NCBI RefSeq assembly: GCF_963678635.1 | Contig: NC_087070.1 | Location: 44,561,467-44,625,466 of the forward strand | Length of the DNA stretch: 64,000 nucleotides | DNA from: Symsagittifera roscoffensis | Lineage: Eukaryota > Xenacoelomorpha > Acoela > Convolutidae | Direction of reading: 5' to 3' | In this document: piece by piece, positions 23,101 to 32,287 of the stretch | How the letters are laid out: each line of letters begins with the position of its first letter | Numbering within the stretch: the first letter of the stretch is position 1 | Position numbers and translations under genes: made by a program | Notes under the pieces: model-generated | The model's database searches: none | Told to the model about the DNA's origin: nothing | Seen by the model: the letters and a program-made list of their open reading frames with translations, nothing else

Positions 23101-26100
23101 AATATTTTAGAAAATATTGATTTTAAAAAAATGTTTGTCTGTGTGAACTTTTGCAGCAATGTTAAGTAAAGGCCGAATTGTTGGCATTGTTGGTGACCTT
23201 GAGCAACTTAATCGGTCAAACATCGGTTAGTTTATGCTAATTATTTTATAATGTTTTTTTTTGTGTGCACAAATCAGAGAAAAATTATTTTCAGCCGTCA
23301 AAATGAGCAATGTTAGTTTACCCGGGTTGACCGACAGTGCTAATCATACAATTTTCATATATGGAAAAATGCTAGTCATACACTTTTCATGCAAATCCAT
23401 AAGTAAGCAAAACTGCCTGAAAAATCTATGAGTAGTGATTGTTCATATATGGAAGCTGTATGGCTAGCATTTTTCCACAAACCAATTTTTTTTAAACTTG
23501 ATATCATAAATTTTGTGGGTTGTGTTCGTAACCGAACGCAAGTGGCAAAAACCTTGATTACTCAAAAGTAGAGTCACCAAATGCTTGACCGTTTCGCAAT
23601 TACAATGCATCGGAAACGGCCTGAATTGTCTTAGTTTTGTCTTGGACAAATGATGAAATTTAAAAAAATGAAAGTTTTTCGAATGATTTTTTTAATGTTT
23701 GAACTCTTAAATAATCATGCATTGATCAAGGCATACAAAAAATGCCATACAAAATAAATAGGCTTAAATAAATGGATTAAGTATTTTGTGTACCCAAGGC
23801 TACGTTATACACAAAAAATATTATTTTTGTATGCAAAAAAAAATATAAAATGTTTTTTTTTGAGTGCAAAGTTCGTTTTCCGATTGAAAAAAAAACAACA
23901 ACATTTTCTTGGGACAACTTCGATACTACTAAGAAAATTTTTGATGACGCATATATGGAAACTGTATGACAAGCATTTTTTGACAGAAATGTTTTCTTTT
24001 TTACTTTTGACGATACACCGAGTTTTATGCCAAAACAAAAAAAATTCTTTGAAAATTCGATGTCTTCAATTTAGCAAAATGTATGAAATTTGTATGATTA
24101 GAATTTTTGGTCTATGGAGGTCAACCCGGATGAATACTTTCGTTCAGATTCTTTAACCGAAAAGGATACTTCCAACAATTTGTTATGAACTATTTTATGG
24201 GTCGTCGGCTACATGAGCGCCCAGTCCTCATTTTATCCAATGTTTCAGAGGATCTGCAGCGGGAGGCGAGTGAGTGGGAGGGGAAGCTGAATCAGCTGCA
24301 GATTGTGTCTTCGAACAAGAACCTCCTTCTGGGTCAAATCAAAATGGCTATCGACAATCTCTTCTACATCGTCAACAAATACATCAAGGTCAATATTGCA
24401 AACTATAAAAATGATCATAATAATCACAATAATCTTAATAATTAATATGAGAATCATAATAATAAACATGATAATCATAATAATCATAATAATCATAATA
24501 ACCATAATAATATTAATACTAATCATAATAAATAATAATAATTATAATAAAAATACTAATGATAAGAATCATACTAATCATAACAAAACTAATGATAATA
24601 ATGATCATAATATTGATAATAATCATAAAACTAATACTAATAACTTTAAGAAAAAAATAATAAAAAGAATGATAATAATCATACTAATCATAACATATAT
24701 AATCATAAACTTGATCATAATAATCATAAAAAACTTATTAATTATAAAAATCATAATAATCATAATACCAATAAAAATAATAACTATATTAATCATAATA
24801 ATCATTGATAAAAATAATCATTATAGTAACCATAATAATAATAATCATAACACTAATACTAATAATAATTATAAAAATTTTAAAATCATGATAATAAAAA
24901 TAATCATAATAATAATCATAATAGTATAATTGTATTAAAAACCAGGATAGCCAGTTACTCTGCAAGTAACACAGAAAGTTGCGAGCAGTCTTAGAAAAAT
25001 ACGAAACACTTTTTTTTTCAAATAAGTGTCGTTTTTTTTCCGCATGGTGTCATAAAAAATTTTTTTGAACGAAAAAAAAATAGCTTAGGCATATTCGACA
25101 GTCATATTAAAAAAAACGTTCGGAAAACAATTTTCAAAAAAAAATAGACAAGAAAAACGAAAAAAATCGCAGCAATTTTAGAAATTCTTAATCTTTGTTT
25201 ACAAAATGGCGCTAAAAGAACTCCAAAAAATATTTTTATTTGAGCACAATCAAGTTTTCACGGTTTAAGGTAAGCTTAAATAAGCTATTGTATGCCTAGA
25301 CGCTCACACCATATTAGTTCGAAAATTTGAAACCGGTTTTTCTCAACACTGTAGAAAAAAAATTTGAATTTTTTAAATGTCGTTCAAATAGCGATTAAAA
25401 ACGTTTTAAAAATTTATATCACTCAATCCATTCCAATAATTATTTATGGTACCTGATTTTGCGTGGAAAACAAAAAGAAAACAAAACAAGAAAAGAAAAC
25501 TAAAACACACCCGAATACACAGTTCCTCCCCATTTTTCAAATGATTGGAACACTAATAATATTCATAATAAAAATTATTATAATAATAATCATAGTAACC
25601 ATGATAAAAGTATTAATTATTATAATCATAAAATTGCTTCAACACGATATTTAGTTAAAGAGTTATTTATAAAAATTTACAAACACGAATCTGAATTGTA
25701 TGGGAAAACACCATTTGGCCTGCACGGTCAGTTTTCAGGTGTCTCTCGACAAGTGAGGATTATTTACTTGTTGCAAAGGTCACATCTGCTTAACCGTTGA
25801 ATCAGTTCTTTAAAGAGGTAACAATACGTGGAGTAGTTGAAAATATCCCAGGAGTGTGCTGACACGAGTTTTCAATGTCTTTGCTTCGAAGTTTTGAACT
25901 ATTTCCAACTTATTGAAAAGATAGTATAGAAGCTTAATGACAAGATCTGAAAAAGTAAATATGAATTAGCATATAATGCTTTTTTGAAGTCTGACTTGAA
26001 ATGAAAACGTTTGTTTTTAATAAAAGTTGCATTGACGCGTTCCTTTTTTTCGAATGGTTTCCAGTTTTTTTTTATAGATGTTGTCAGCAAGACATGAATA

Positions 26101-29100
26101 ATCTGAGATTATTCAAATAAAACGGCGGTCCTGTCCATGTTTTAGAAGGTATTCTATTGGTAACTTCCCAAATGGCAGAATTCCCACATGACATAAAAAT
26201 GGAAACTTTTCCCAAATGGCATAAATTTCAAGTTTTTATAGTAATTTAAACGTTTTCTGACAATTTCTAATTCTAACATTTTGTCAGGAACGAAAGCATG
26301 TGAGCAAGATTAGGAATTAATTGCTTCCAAACAATTTTACACAACAAATTTGTCGAAAAAGTTGACCACAACAAGCTTATTAATAACCGCAAGCTTAATC
26401 TTTTTGCTTTGATAAAAAAAATCTACAAATTTTTCAAGATAAAATGTCAATCAACATTTGAATTAACAATTTGACTAATTTTCTCACATTAACAGCGAAA
26501 AAAAAATTGTTCTCGATTTTTTCAATGCAACTGTTGCATGAAATTTATGCCATTTGGGACATTTTTAATTTTTATGCCATTTGAGACGTAATCATTCTTT
26601 TCATGCCACACGTAATCATGCCACAAAGACAGACACTCCTGAACTAACGTTTCGAGTTGAGATTAAAGACTTTCGTCAATGTTATACTTGTTTTCATGGT
26701 ACATGAATTTCCAGCTCTACAAGAGCTAAATTATTAATCAAGCACATGTAAATTTTATAACTTGTAGCGACTTGCCCGTTTTGCAATAGGGGGGCGATGC
26801 AGGGAACACCTGAAAAAAAAATTTTTTTTCTAAAAAAACGAGAGCATTTTGTTTGTAGATAAAACGTGGTGGTGAGAACAGCGTGGAGAAACTGGACAAA
26901 ATCCAGGCATTCATTTTCGACTTGGATGAAGTTGTGGAAGAAGTGCCGGTGAGCAAAAGTTCTCTTTTTCTGTTTTCAACAAAATAGTTACATTGAGTTG
27001 GTGTCGTGTCACAGAGCCGAAAACTCGGGTAGCCGTAAAAAACCATTCCCGGATAGCTGACGGATAGCCAACAAAAAATCGTTTACAGGTTGCCGGAACA
27101 AAATTTGTTCCCGGATAGCCAAAAAATCATTTACGGATTGATTCACCTAGAGCCAAAACAACAATTGCCAATTTCATTAACTATGCTTTTATTATATATA
27201 AAAAGCTGCAAATATGAAAAAATTTATAGCAAAATGGATAAAACAAAAACACCAGGTCAATAAATTTTGATTTAAAAATTTTGAAAACATTGGCCAAGAA
27301 ATTCCGTTTGCAAGGTTTCAATTCAAAACTTGCTGTTTTTTTTACAAACGTGCTTCCACCTTAAAACAAGTTTTATTCAAGCTTTTAAAAAAGTTTTGGA
27401 TGTTGAATCCAATAGACCAAAAATTGATGTCATTGAATATCACTTTTGAGTTTATGGAGGTGCCAAAGTTCTGTAGGTAATCCACCGCTGATTTAAATAC
27501 GATGTTTTTCATGATATGAAGGTTTCAGAGCAATTATTCGGTCATTAACAGATCACAATTTCTATTACAGACAAACTGACAACTTTTTGTTTTCAAAAAT
27601 TTTTTTCCGAGTAATCTAAAAGTTTGTCCCTGGATTACCAAAAAATCGAATCAATGGAGTCGCACATTTTTTCAATTTTAAAAGAAAGGAAACCTAATGT
27701 CCAACGAATAACTTTATGTCTAACTGATTTATTTTTGACTTGCGTTTGTAGGAAAAAATGAAAAGTTATTTTGACTTTTTTGTAAATTATTTTGGTGCTG
27801 ATTCCTCTATCGAGAGGTATTTTTTTTTCGGCTATCCGTTAATTTTTTTTCTAAGAGTTTTGGAAATCCCTCATACCATGCATTTATATCAGTCACTCAG
27901 AGTTGATTAGTTCAAAAAATGAAAGAAATAAGGGTAGAAATCAGCTAACAGAACCCATCCCAAGTTCTTTATTTCTGACCAAGAGGCAAACTTGATTTTT
28001 AATGTGAATTTTGTCCAAAAATTGTGTAGAGAACAATTCAAAATTTCTTAAGTGACTTTACACCTAATCTAATTTCTGAAATTGAAGTCCTATTGTAATG
28101 CAAACTTTCAGTTTTGTATTACCCAAAAAACGCGCAAAATAATAAGCCACACAATTGAAAATAGCAAAAGTGGAGGCAATCAAATTCAAATTAACACTTG
28201 GTTAGACTCAAACTAAAATCATTTTTAACTCTTTTTGTTAGAAATGTAAATTTAAAAAAAAAATTTTGATCTCCTTTCGAATATGAATAAAAAAAACGTC
28301 TACCTAATTTTAAAGATCTCATTGGATAAGTAGCTTTGCAACTTGTATTACAAACAAAGCTAATCGGACGCAACCAAAGCTTTTGCACTGGTTACAAATT
28401 CTTTTATTTACAAAGCAACCTTTTTGAAGTTTAAAGCTAACTTTGTTTCGTGCCAGAGACTTTTTAGAAAAACATATTTGATTTTATTTTTCAAACCAAA
28501 TTATTTCATGAAATCGATTGTTTTGTGAGGTACATTTTTTTATCGAACCCTTGATTTGTTCTTTTCAAATCTTTTCAAAAAATTATTTTTTTCTGATGAA
28601 TGATTGTGCAATGACAAGTCCAGTTTTGAATATAAATTTCGAAAGTAGTCAACAAAAACCAGTTGCAAATTTTTATTTTTATGTAATAAACCTAATAAAC
28701 AGAAAATTCCATGCAACTCCTGCAATTTTATTGCTTTTATTCACTGTCTGGCAAACTATAACATTCCTCAACGAGCATCATTTTAATATTAAACATTTTC
28801 AACGAGCAATCAGAATGTTAAACAAAACTCATTTGAACGGCAGTTCTCAGTTGGTGATTTCATGTCGATTTTTATGGCCAAAAAGAAGAACCAAAAAAAT
28901 CACACTGCCCGTTCCAGAAAATCGATTTGACGGGACAAAACTAAAACTTGATTGAGCGTGTTCTAAAACTTGAAAGATTTTCCGTGAAAATTTGATTTAG
29001 CTATTACGAGGCCTAACTGTGCACTGGATAGGCGCTTAATTTTGTGTCTGTATGTTCCTGGGTTCTAGACAAGTCTTTAAACATGTGCAAAATAGAAGTG

Positions 29101-32000
29101 GTTTCCACGTACAAGTGTAAGTGGTTTCCACAAAAACAATTAGATCGAAGTTTTGTTTGTTATACTGAATTAAACCAGTCCTTGCGTGAACAATTAAAAG
29201 CTATAGCTAAAAATTTTACTTAGTAAATCCGGAATTTAAAAGTAACAATTTAACTGTTGTTAGTGGAATCCAACAACAAATGTTAGATAATTGTTCAACT
29301 AGATTCGTGGATGTTCCCCTTTAGTATTTGGATTAGTGAAGTTTATTAAAACTTCAGCATTATAACCCACGAAATACCTTTTTCAGTTTATTTTTATTCT
29401 TTCAGTATTTGCGATCGGAAAGGTGTCCATTTGTTCAAAACTTGAGATACGTTTATTTTTTCAGTATTTGAGATTGGAGGATTGTTCATTCTTTTAGTGT
29501 TTGAGATCGGAAAGGTGTTCGTTTTGTCAAAATTTGAGATAAGAAAAAATTTCATTTTTCAAAATTTGAGATCGGAAAAGTGTTCTTTCTTTCAGTGTAA
29601 AAGATTTAGTGAGCAAGTTCCAACTATTGGCAGTAAATGAGATTTAACTGTTGGACTCTCTTACTGCTTACCCTCAAAAACAGATTTATATTTAAAATGT
29701 AACTTCAAGACGTGAATATATATGTCACTGGAATCCACAAAGTGCAGATTTTGCTTACAGCTTGTGATTTCCGCTTACAATTTGCTGATTTCGCTAACAA
29801 GTGCGGATTCCGCAACAGCTCAATTCTACTATTAGTTATTTTGTTGTTGGTTCCACAAACTGTTCCGGATTTCGCCAATTTGCCTATTTTTGGATCTATT
29901 TGGAGCGATACAGTGTTTTAGCTAATATTTTTGGAACCCAAAACAGCAGTGTAGATTAAAAGAAGTAGCAATGTTGCAGATTCCGCGACAAATCTGCTTT
30001 TGGTTTGTCGCGGAATCCGCTTACATTTCACAAACGGCACAGTTTGGCCTGGTAATGTAACAGACAAGGATACCTAATGAGCAGTTACATGGGTGCGAAA
30101 ATTAGACCAAACAATAACGCTGCAGTATGGATAACGCCTAATTGTGAACGTTTTATATCAAGCATCAAAGATATTATATCTGGCACAGTCGTTTCTGCTT
30201 GAAATATGTTTTTGTTCCGACTTTCGATACGAAAGTAACGGAATATTTGTGCTCGGGGTGGGTTTTTTTTCTTCAGACAAATTTCGACTTTTTAACAAGC
30301 CATTTTTGACGCATTTTTTTATATCATTCAAAAGGTATTGTTGTCCTGAGCTCAAATTTGAAAAGATATTTCACCTGTGATCTTTTTTCTTAAAGTTACG
30401 GGGGTTTAAATATTGCCATTTTAAACCCCCGTAACAGCGGTTCGCCGTGATGAGCTGTACAGCTCTTGTGTTGGTCCTTCCCCCGTGGATAAATGGTCTT
30501 TTGGCCAATTTGGGACAATTAACGCGCGATATATTTCGCGCTATTAACGCGTAAGCGGAGAGTTAATCCGTCTTAGAAATCGTTCCAAATTGGTTAATAG
30601 AAGCTTATTTGCCATAATTGATGTGTTACAATGAGCGAAATCTATTCTTTTGTACTTTATATGGCGTGTGGGGGGATGATTTCATGAAAAAAAAACTTCA
30701 ATTTTTAGATTTTTTTTTTTCATTTTCTTTTTATTACATTTAATTTTTTTTATGTTACTACAGCCCCTCTCATCATATGGACAACAAAATGGCCAAAATT
30801 TGTCTAAAGGAAGTATTGCAGGAAGTTGTTCTCATGATAGAAGTTTTCATTCGCAGAAAATTTTCAAGAATTTACAGCTTTGGAACTGTTTGAATTTTTG
30901 TCCAAAACACCCACAGCTTGTTACTTCATTTTTTTAGGGCGTATATTTATGTGAACTTCCAGCCGATCAGGAATTTTACTGCCAAATCTATATCTGCCGA
31001 TAATATTGACAGACAACAAGAAAAAGTTTTAAATTTCATTCAATTTCCCCCGCTTCGCTATGGTACTTAGTAAATGTTATCCACCCCTAAAATTGACAAA
31101 CTCAACGTTTTGAGCATCTGCAGATTCTGCTCCTGGTAATGAGTAGTTATTGGCGCATCCGATTGCAATGGGGGGATGTTGAATAGCTTAAGCTCAAATG
31201 GAAACTACATTTTTATGCTGAAATGGTACTCACAGATTATTAGCATTGCTTTTCAGCGAATGGTTACAAATAGCAACTCGCTCAGCAGTTTCTTCAAGGA
31301 GAAGGCCTGGCATGCCAGGGGAGGGGAGGACTCCAATTTCGACTACAACAACCCCCTCTCTAATGCGGGGGCAGGGTCAGAGGGTGGGGACCCGCCAGAG
31401 TTCAACCCGTTCAAGAAGTCCCACTGGGACAGAGTCAGGGCTATTGGAGGTTGGTTCCTAAAAAGCGATGGCTCGTAATAATAAGCTAATTATTTATAAG
31501 AAATAATTAAAAATACCGGGAATGCGTTCCAAGTAATAATTACTGGTGAACAATTGTAAGCCCAATTTTGAGAACAAAACTTATTATCAAAATTAGAATC
31601 AAATTTGCGTTCCGAGATATTACACACATTAGCGCTGATTTTTTAACGGTTGATCGAAAACTACTGTTAAAGTTTTATTGATTGATGATTAGTGATTTTT
31701 CATGGCTTATTTTCAACAAACTTTAAAATTCACTTCAAACAATCTAGTCTTAGTTTGGCAAAAACCCTACAACCGATTAAACTTAATTGCGAATAATCCA
31801 TTATTTCAGGTATATCAACACGACTGAATGCAATGTTTCAAACTAGTCAGAAAACTCCTGCGGGAAATTCTTCCAAGGGAGGGGGAAATTCATTCAGGGC
31901 AAGTCTGGCTAGATCCAGTCTCATCCAAAAGGATTCTCAAAAAAGCAGACTCAGCTACAAAACGGTAGCCAGTACCCTGACAAAAATGAACAAAATGTAG
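11163..32000 (+). CDS. CCDC42/CFAP73-like axonemal coiled-coil protein (DUF4200 family)
   Basis: There are eight exons: 11163-11268, 16231-16376, 17235-17344, 22269-22432, 24249-24388, 26859-26948, 31257-31449 and 31810-32000. Every acceptor is a T-rich tract ending in AG, every donor is GT, and the codon phase carries across all seven introns to TAG at 31998. That gives 379 residues without the missing N terminus. The product is coiled-coil. Family landmarks in order: VQLEKEKAKYE (the start of DUF4200); FINLEKRRQAKMQAEAE; EFDDVSQIISRYGRFRETY; WEGKLNQLQIVSSNKNLLLG followed by QIKMAIDNLFYIVNKYIK; and KLDKIQAFIFDL. The LLLGxIKMAxxNLF block is diagnostic of CCDC42/CFAP73. These proteins work in the ciliary or flagellar axoneme, CFAP73 in the MIA complex that positions inner-arm dynein I1, CCDC42 in sperm flagella. 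The last two exons add about 129 Gly/Ser/Arg-rich basic residues beyond the usual family end. Which paralogue this is cannot be settled here. Confidence 0.88.
11290..12815 (+). repeat. Direct duplication of an ~850-bp intron block
   Basis: Two consecutive blocks align along their length. Shared landmarks are ACGTCATTTAGGTGA (about 11308 and 12160), AGTCAAGTGTGGTATCA, the ~300-bp T-run/CAG module (about 11498 and 12346), and ACTGTCTGnTGGCTAT (about 11943 and 12788). The offset stays near 845-852 bp. Both copies are clearly diverged. The duplication lies in the intron after exon 11163-11268 and starts about 20 bp after its donor. Confidence 0.65.
12995..13396 (-). CDS. Unrecognised open frame on the opposite strand inside an intron
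   Basis: About 134 codons are open on the minus strand, ending in TGA at 12995-12997; the annotated-length part from a TTG is 101 residues. The translation looks like protein despite the AT-rich background. It contains segments such as EPSLDRLNYFEFLPS, LGFPKAIGCNLASLQKLL, CQIWNTLWSLIIKHSP and FYAMPKNLVAFYDMDS, with several Trp and Cys. There is a possible acceptor (CTCGACAG) near the start of the conserved-looking part, so it could be a terminal exon of a nested gene or a fragment of a transposon protein. I do not recognise the family, and no promoter or partner exon was found. Confidence 0.3.
   Translation of the reverse strand, partial: HAYLIFFYFAPEPSLDRLNYFEFLPSVFVKTCLEANFGAKNDMFLELGFPKAIGCNLASLQKLLFFVNYCQIWNTLWSLIIKHSPHISVFGLNCGSNAFTALKFCYDLIIEADLFYAMPKNLVAFYDMDSLLY
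13440..13540. repeat. Short AATCAT-type microsatellite
   Basis: AATAATCAT-like units repeat at about 13476-13536. The same unit makes up the large tract at 24409-24928. Confidence 0.7.
14880..15110 (-). pseudogene. LINE-type reverse transcriptase fragment, degenerate
   Basis: On the minus strand the frame reads a segment ending IAITFIELSKAFETADHSHP. It matches the non-LTR reverse transcriptase block normally written as DLSKAFDTVDH, preceded by a STKNSI stretch where the family has its ST-A-I motif. The catalytic Asp of the block is replaced by Glu here (IELSKAF). Stops follow soon on the distal side, and later blocks such as the YxDD motif were not seen. This is a short dead relic in an intron. 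Confidence 0.5.
15381..15682 (+). repeat. ~400-bp CAGGGGCGGAT-family element, copy 3
   Basis: It starts CAGGGCTGGATTTAGGGGGG and ends CTAAATCCAG. It keeps GGGATTCGAAGCCCTC and GGGACCGCTCAGGAAATC landmarks. It is shorter than the copy at 3064-3480 through internal deletion. Confidence 0.6.
15690..16215 (+). other. Degenerate coding remnant just upstream of an exon
   Basis: Broken plus-strand frames read protein-like text, for example QRYLKNMLLDSGYPKPSEW, ADFKIFKIVYKLDVCLLIEC and RNRAEKLSRTNELYKLVRS, separated by stops and frame changes. This resembles the C-terminal region of a non-LTR element or another transposon ORF, but I cannot assign it. It ends about 15 bp before the acceptor of exon 16231-16376. 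Confidence 0.3.
16389..16413 (+). repeat. C-rich tract just after a splice donor
   Basis: Fifteen C, then ACCCCACCCC, begin 12 bp after the donor at 16377. The minus strand is a G-run. Confidence 0.9.
17768..18100 (+). repeat. ~300-bp sense-oriented intron module, another copy
   Basis: It carries the landmark order of the array at 4446-5998: GAGTCAATGAACGTAGTTCA; TATATAGGTCGCGATGATTC; a T run ending CAGGAAAAGTC; AGGCAAACTCCACTATCA; ACATGATCGACTTCTAG; and TTTCCAAGCGAAATAAA. A weaker partial copy precedes it at about 17450-17660, and another lies at about 21150-21370. Confidence 0.6.
18329..19336. mobile_element. Older copy of the Tc1/mariner-type foldback, with a nested insertion
   Basis: The ends match the 735-bp foldback at 8887-9621: GCAGTGCTGATTTAAATTATC at the left and ...TTGAGAAAAACGCATTTGAA ... 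CACTG followed by TA at the right. The arms are diverged. The left arm is interrupted at about 18414-18685 by a different sequence bounded by inverted AGACAACTCGCAA / TTGCAAGTTGTC words, which contains a G/C-rich core (GGGCGCGCTACGCGCGCGTC at 18526). This dates the family as having moved at more than one time. Confidence 0.6.
19340..21500. other. Intron interior with no recognised gene
   Basis: Apart from a copy of the ~300-bp module at about 21150-21370, nothing is assigned. A G/C-richer patch at 20460-20760 is open on both strands (87 codons on -, 66 on +) but neither translation matches a family I know. A second patch at 20090-20290 has no open frame and could be non-coding or transposon-derived. 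Confidence 0.3.
21515..21712. mobile_element. 198-bp non-autonomous element with ATTACGAGGCC ends
   Basis: The inverted termini are ATTACGAGGCCAAACTGT at the left and TTTGGCCTCGTAAT at the right, 14 of 14 matching over the outer part. The same termini bound a 1054-bp element at 29003-30056. There is no coding capacity. Confidence 0.75.
22092..22145. repeat. 54-bp near-perfect palindrome near an acceptor
   Basis: A 25-base left arm (GATTTGAGCGGCTTGAGCGG plus TTTTT) pairs with the right arm ending CCGCTCAAATC with only two mismatches around a 4-base loop. It lies within a larger GAGCGG/CTCGAG-rich repeat (about 21735-22190) and about 120 bp before the acceptor of exon 22269-22432. Confidence 0.8.
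22615..22700 (+). repeat. CAGGGGCGGAT-family fragment, head only
   Basis: It reads CAGGGGCGGATTTAGTGGAG and then GGGATTCGACCCCCTGTCGA. Only the first ~85 bp of the ~400-bp family are present. Confidence 0.65.
23181..24175. mobile_element. TTGGCAATATC-ended element carrying a nested 808-bp element
   Basis: The outer halves match the compact 186-bp element at 49064-49249: left TTGGCATTGTTGGTGACC then TTGAGCAACTTAATCGGTC; right GTTCAGATTCTTTAACCGAA then AAGGATACTTCCAA. Between them sits a second element, 23322-24129, bounded by CCGGGTTGACC and its inverse GGTCAACCCGG. That inner element contains several inverted copies of TCATATATGGAA and GCTAGTCAT words. It is a clear nested insertion. Confidence 0.7.
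24409..24928. repeat. ~520-bp ATAATC/AATCAT microsatellite
   Basis: An imperfect array of AATAATCAT-type units starts about 20 bp after the splice donor at 24389. Long open frames through it (208 codons of Ile/Asn/Lys) come from the repeat and are not genes. A smaller tract of similar units lies at about 25548-25640. Confidence 0.95.
26165..26625. repeat. Inverted-repeat element with AAATGGCATAAATTT arms
   Basis: A perfect 20-base inverted pair (CCCAAATGGCATAAATTTCA at 26211 and its complement at 26539-26558) is flanked by weaker outer copies of the same word at 26167 and 26570. It is probably a non-autonomous transposon. Confidence 0.55.
27018..27845. repeat. Possible element with inverted ACGGATAGCC ends
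   Basis: The left side has clustered words (CGGGTAGCCGTAA, CCCGGATAGC, GACGGATAGCCAA, CCCGGATAGCCAAAAAATCA) at 27027-27130. The right side has CGGCTATCCGTTAAT at 27829-27843. The middle has no gene. It begins about 70 bp after the donor of exon 26859-26948. Confidence 0.4.
28518..28955 (+). other. Intronic 145-codon open frame, unrecognised
   Basis: The frame is open from a TTG to TGA. Translation includes a hydrophobic stretch (ATPAILLLLFTVWQTITFL) and a basic tail (CRFLWPKRRTKKITLPVPE). It lies inside the CCDC42-like intron and ends shortly before the element at 29003. Length alone makes it notable in this AT-rich background. I see no splice support or known domain. Confidence 0.2.
29003..30056. 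mobile_element. 1054-bp non-autonomous element with ATTACGAGGCC ends
   Basis: The left end is ATTACGAGGCCTAACTGTGC and the right end is its inverse with two mismatches. The same termini bound the 198-bp element at 21515-21712. Inside are a minisatellite (see 29385-29605) and a strong hairpin around 29980-30015 (TTCCGCGACA ... TGTCGCGGAA). A 69-codon frame at 29712-29921 lies inside the element and is not assigned. Confidence 0.75.
29385..29605 (+). repeat. Minisatellite of TTGAGATCGGAAA units
   Basis: Four or five imperfect units of roughly 30-65 bp share TTCAGTnTTTGAGATCGGAA and GGTGTTC words. It lies wholly inside the 1054-bp element. Confidence 0.6.
30206..30763 (-). repeat. ~530-bp hairpin-ended element, copy B, head missing
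   Basis: It is in reverse orientation. The 3' hairpin end is intact at 30206-30240, and the internal palindrome is at about 30510-30560. The copy stops at about 30763, before the CAGGGCGAAGCCCTG head. It also carries an extra ~100-bp stretch, including a perfect 15-bp-stem hairpin at 30396-30434 made from TTACGGGGGTTTAAA and its complement. Confidence 0.7.
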
Positions 32001-32287
32001 AAGAAAAAGAAAATCATTTGACCAAATCAGAAAAAGTCAGCACGGCCCAGTTTGTACATCGGAATACAATTAATGAAATATTTTCTGAGCTTCAAAGATT
32101 CTCAAATTGTTGGATGGCAGAGATGCCAATCGGAGTTTTAACTAAACGTGTGTACCTTTGCGACAGTGATGTTTTATTTATGGATGATAATCAAACGGTT
32201 TTAGATGGTGTTTATTGCGAGCAGACTTCAGTTTATTGCTCACAAAACCCCGTTACAGGTTACAAAAAAATTAACTCAGCTGTTTGA
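31913..32287 (+). other. Open frame overlapping the end of the CCDC42-like gene
   Basis: In a different frame from the gene's last exon, about 124 codons are open to TGA at 32285-32287, reading protein-like text (for example MAEMPIGVLTKRVYLCDSD and VLFMDDNQTVLDGVY). The first in-frame ATG is at 32115. It could be 3' UTR that is open by chance, an alternative C terminus, or the first exon of the next gene. No domain was recognised. Confidence 0.25.

Noticed and set aside
24303-24929. 208-codon open frame of Ile, Asn and Lys
   Set aside because: It is the translation of the ATAATC microsatellite downstream of a real exon.
31246-31461. 71-codon frame rich in Arg, Thr and Ser over exon 31257-31449
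   Set aside because: It is a shadow in the wrong phase; the phase-0 frame continues the CCDC42-like protein and links to the last exon.
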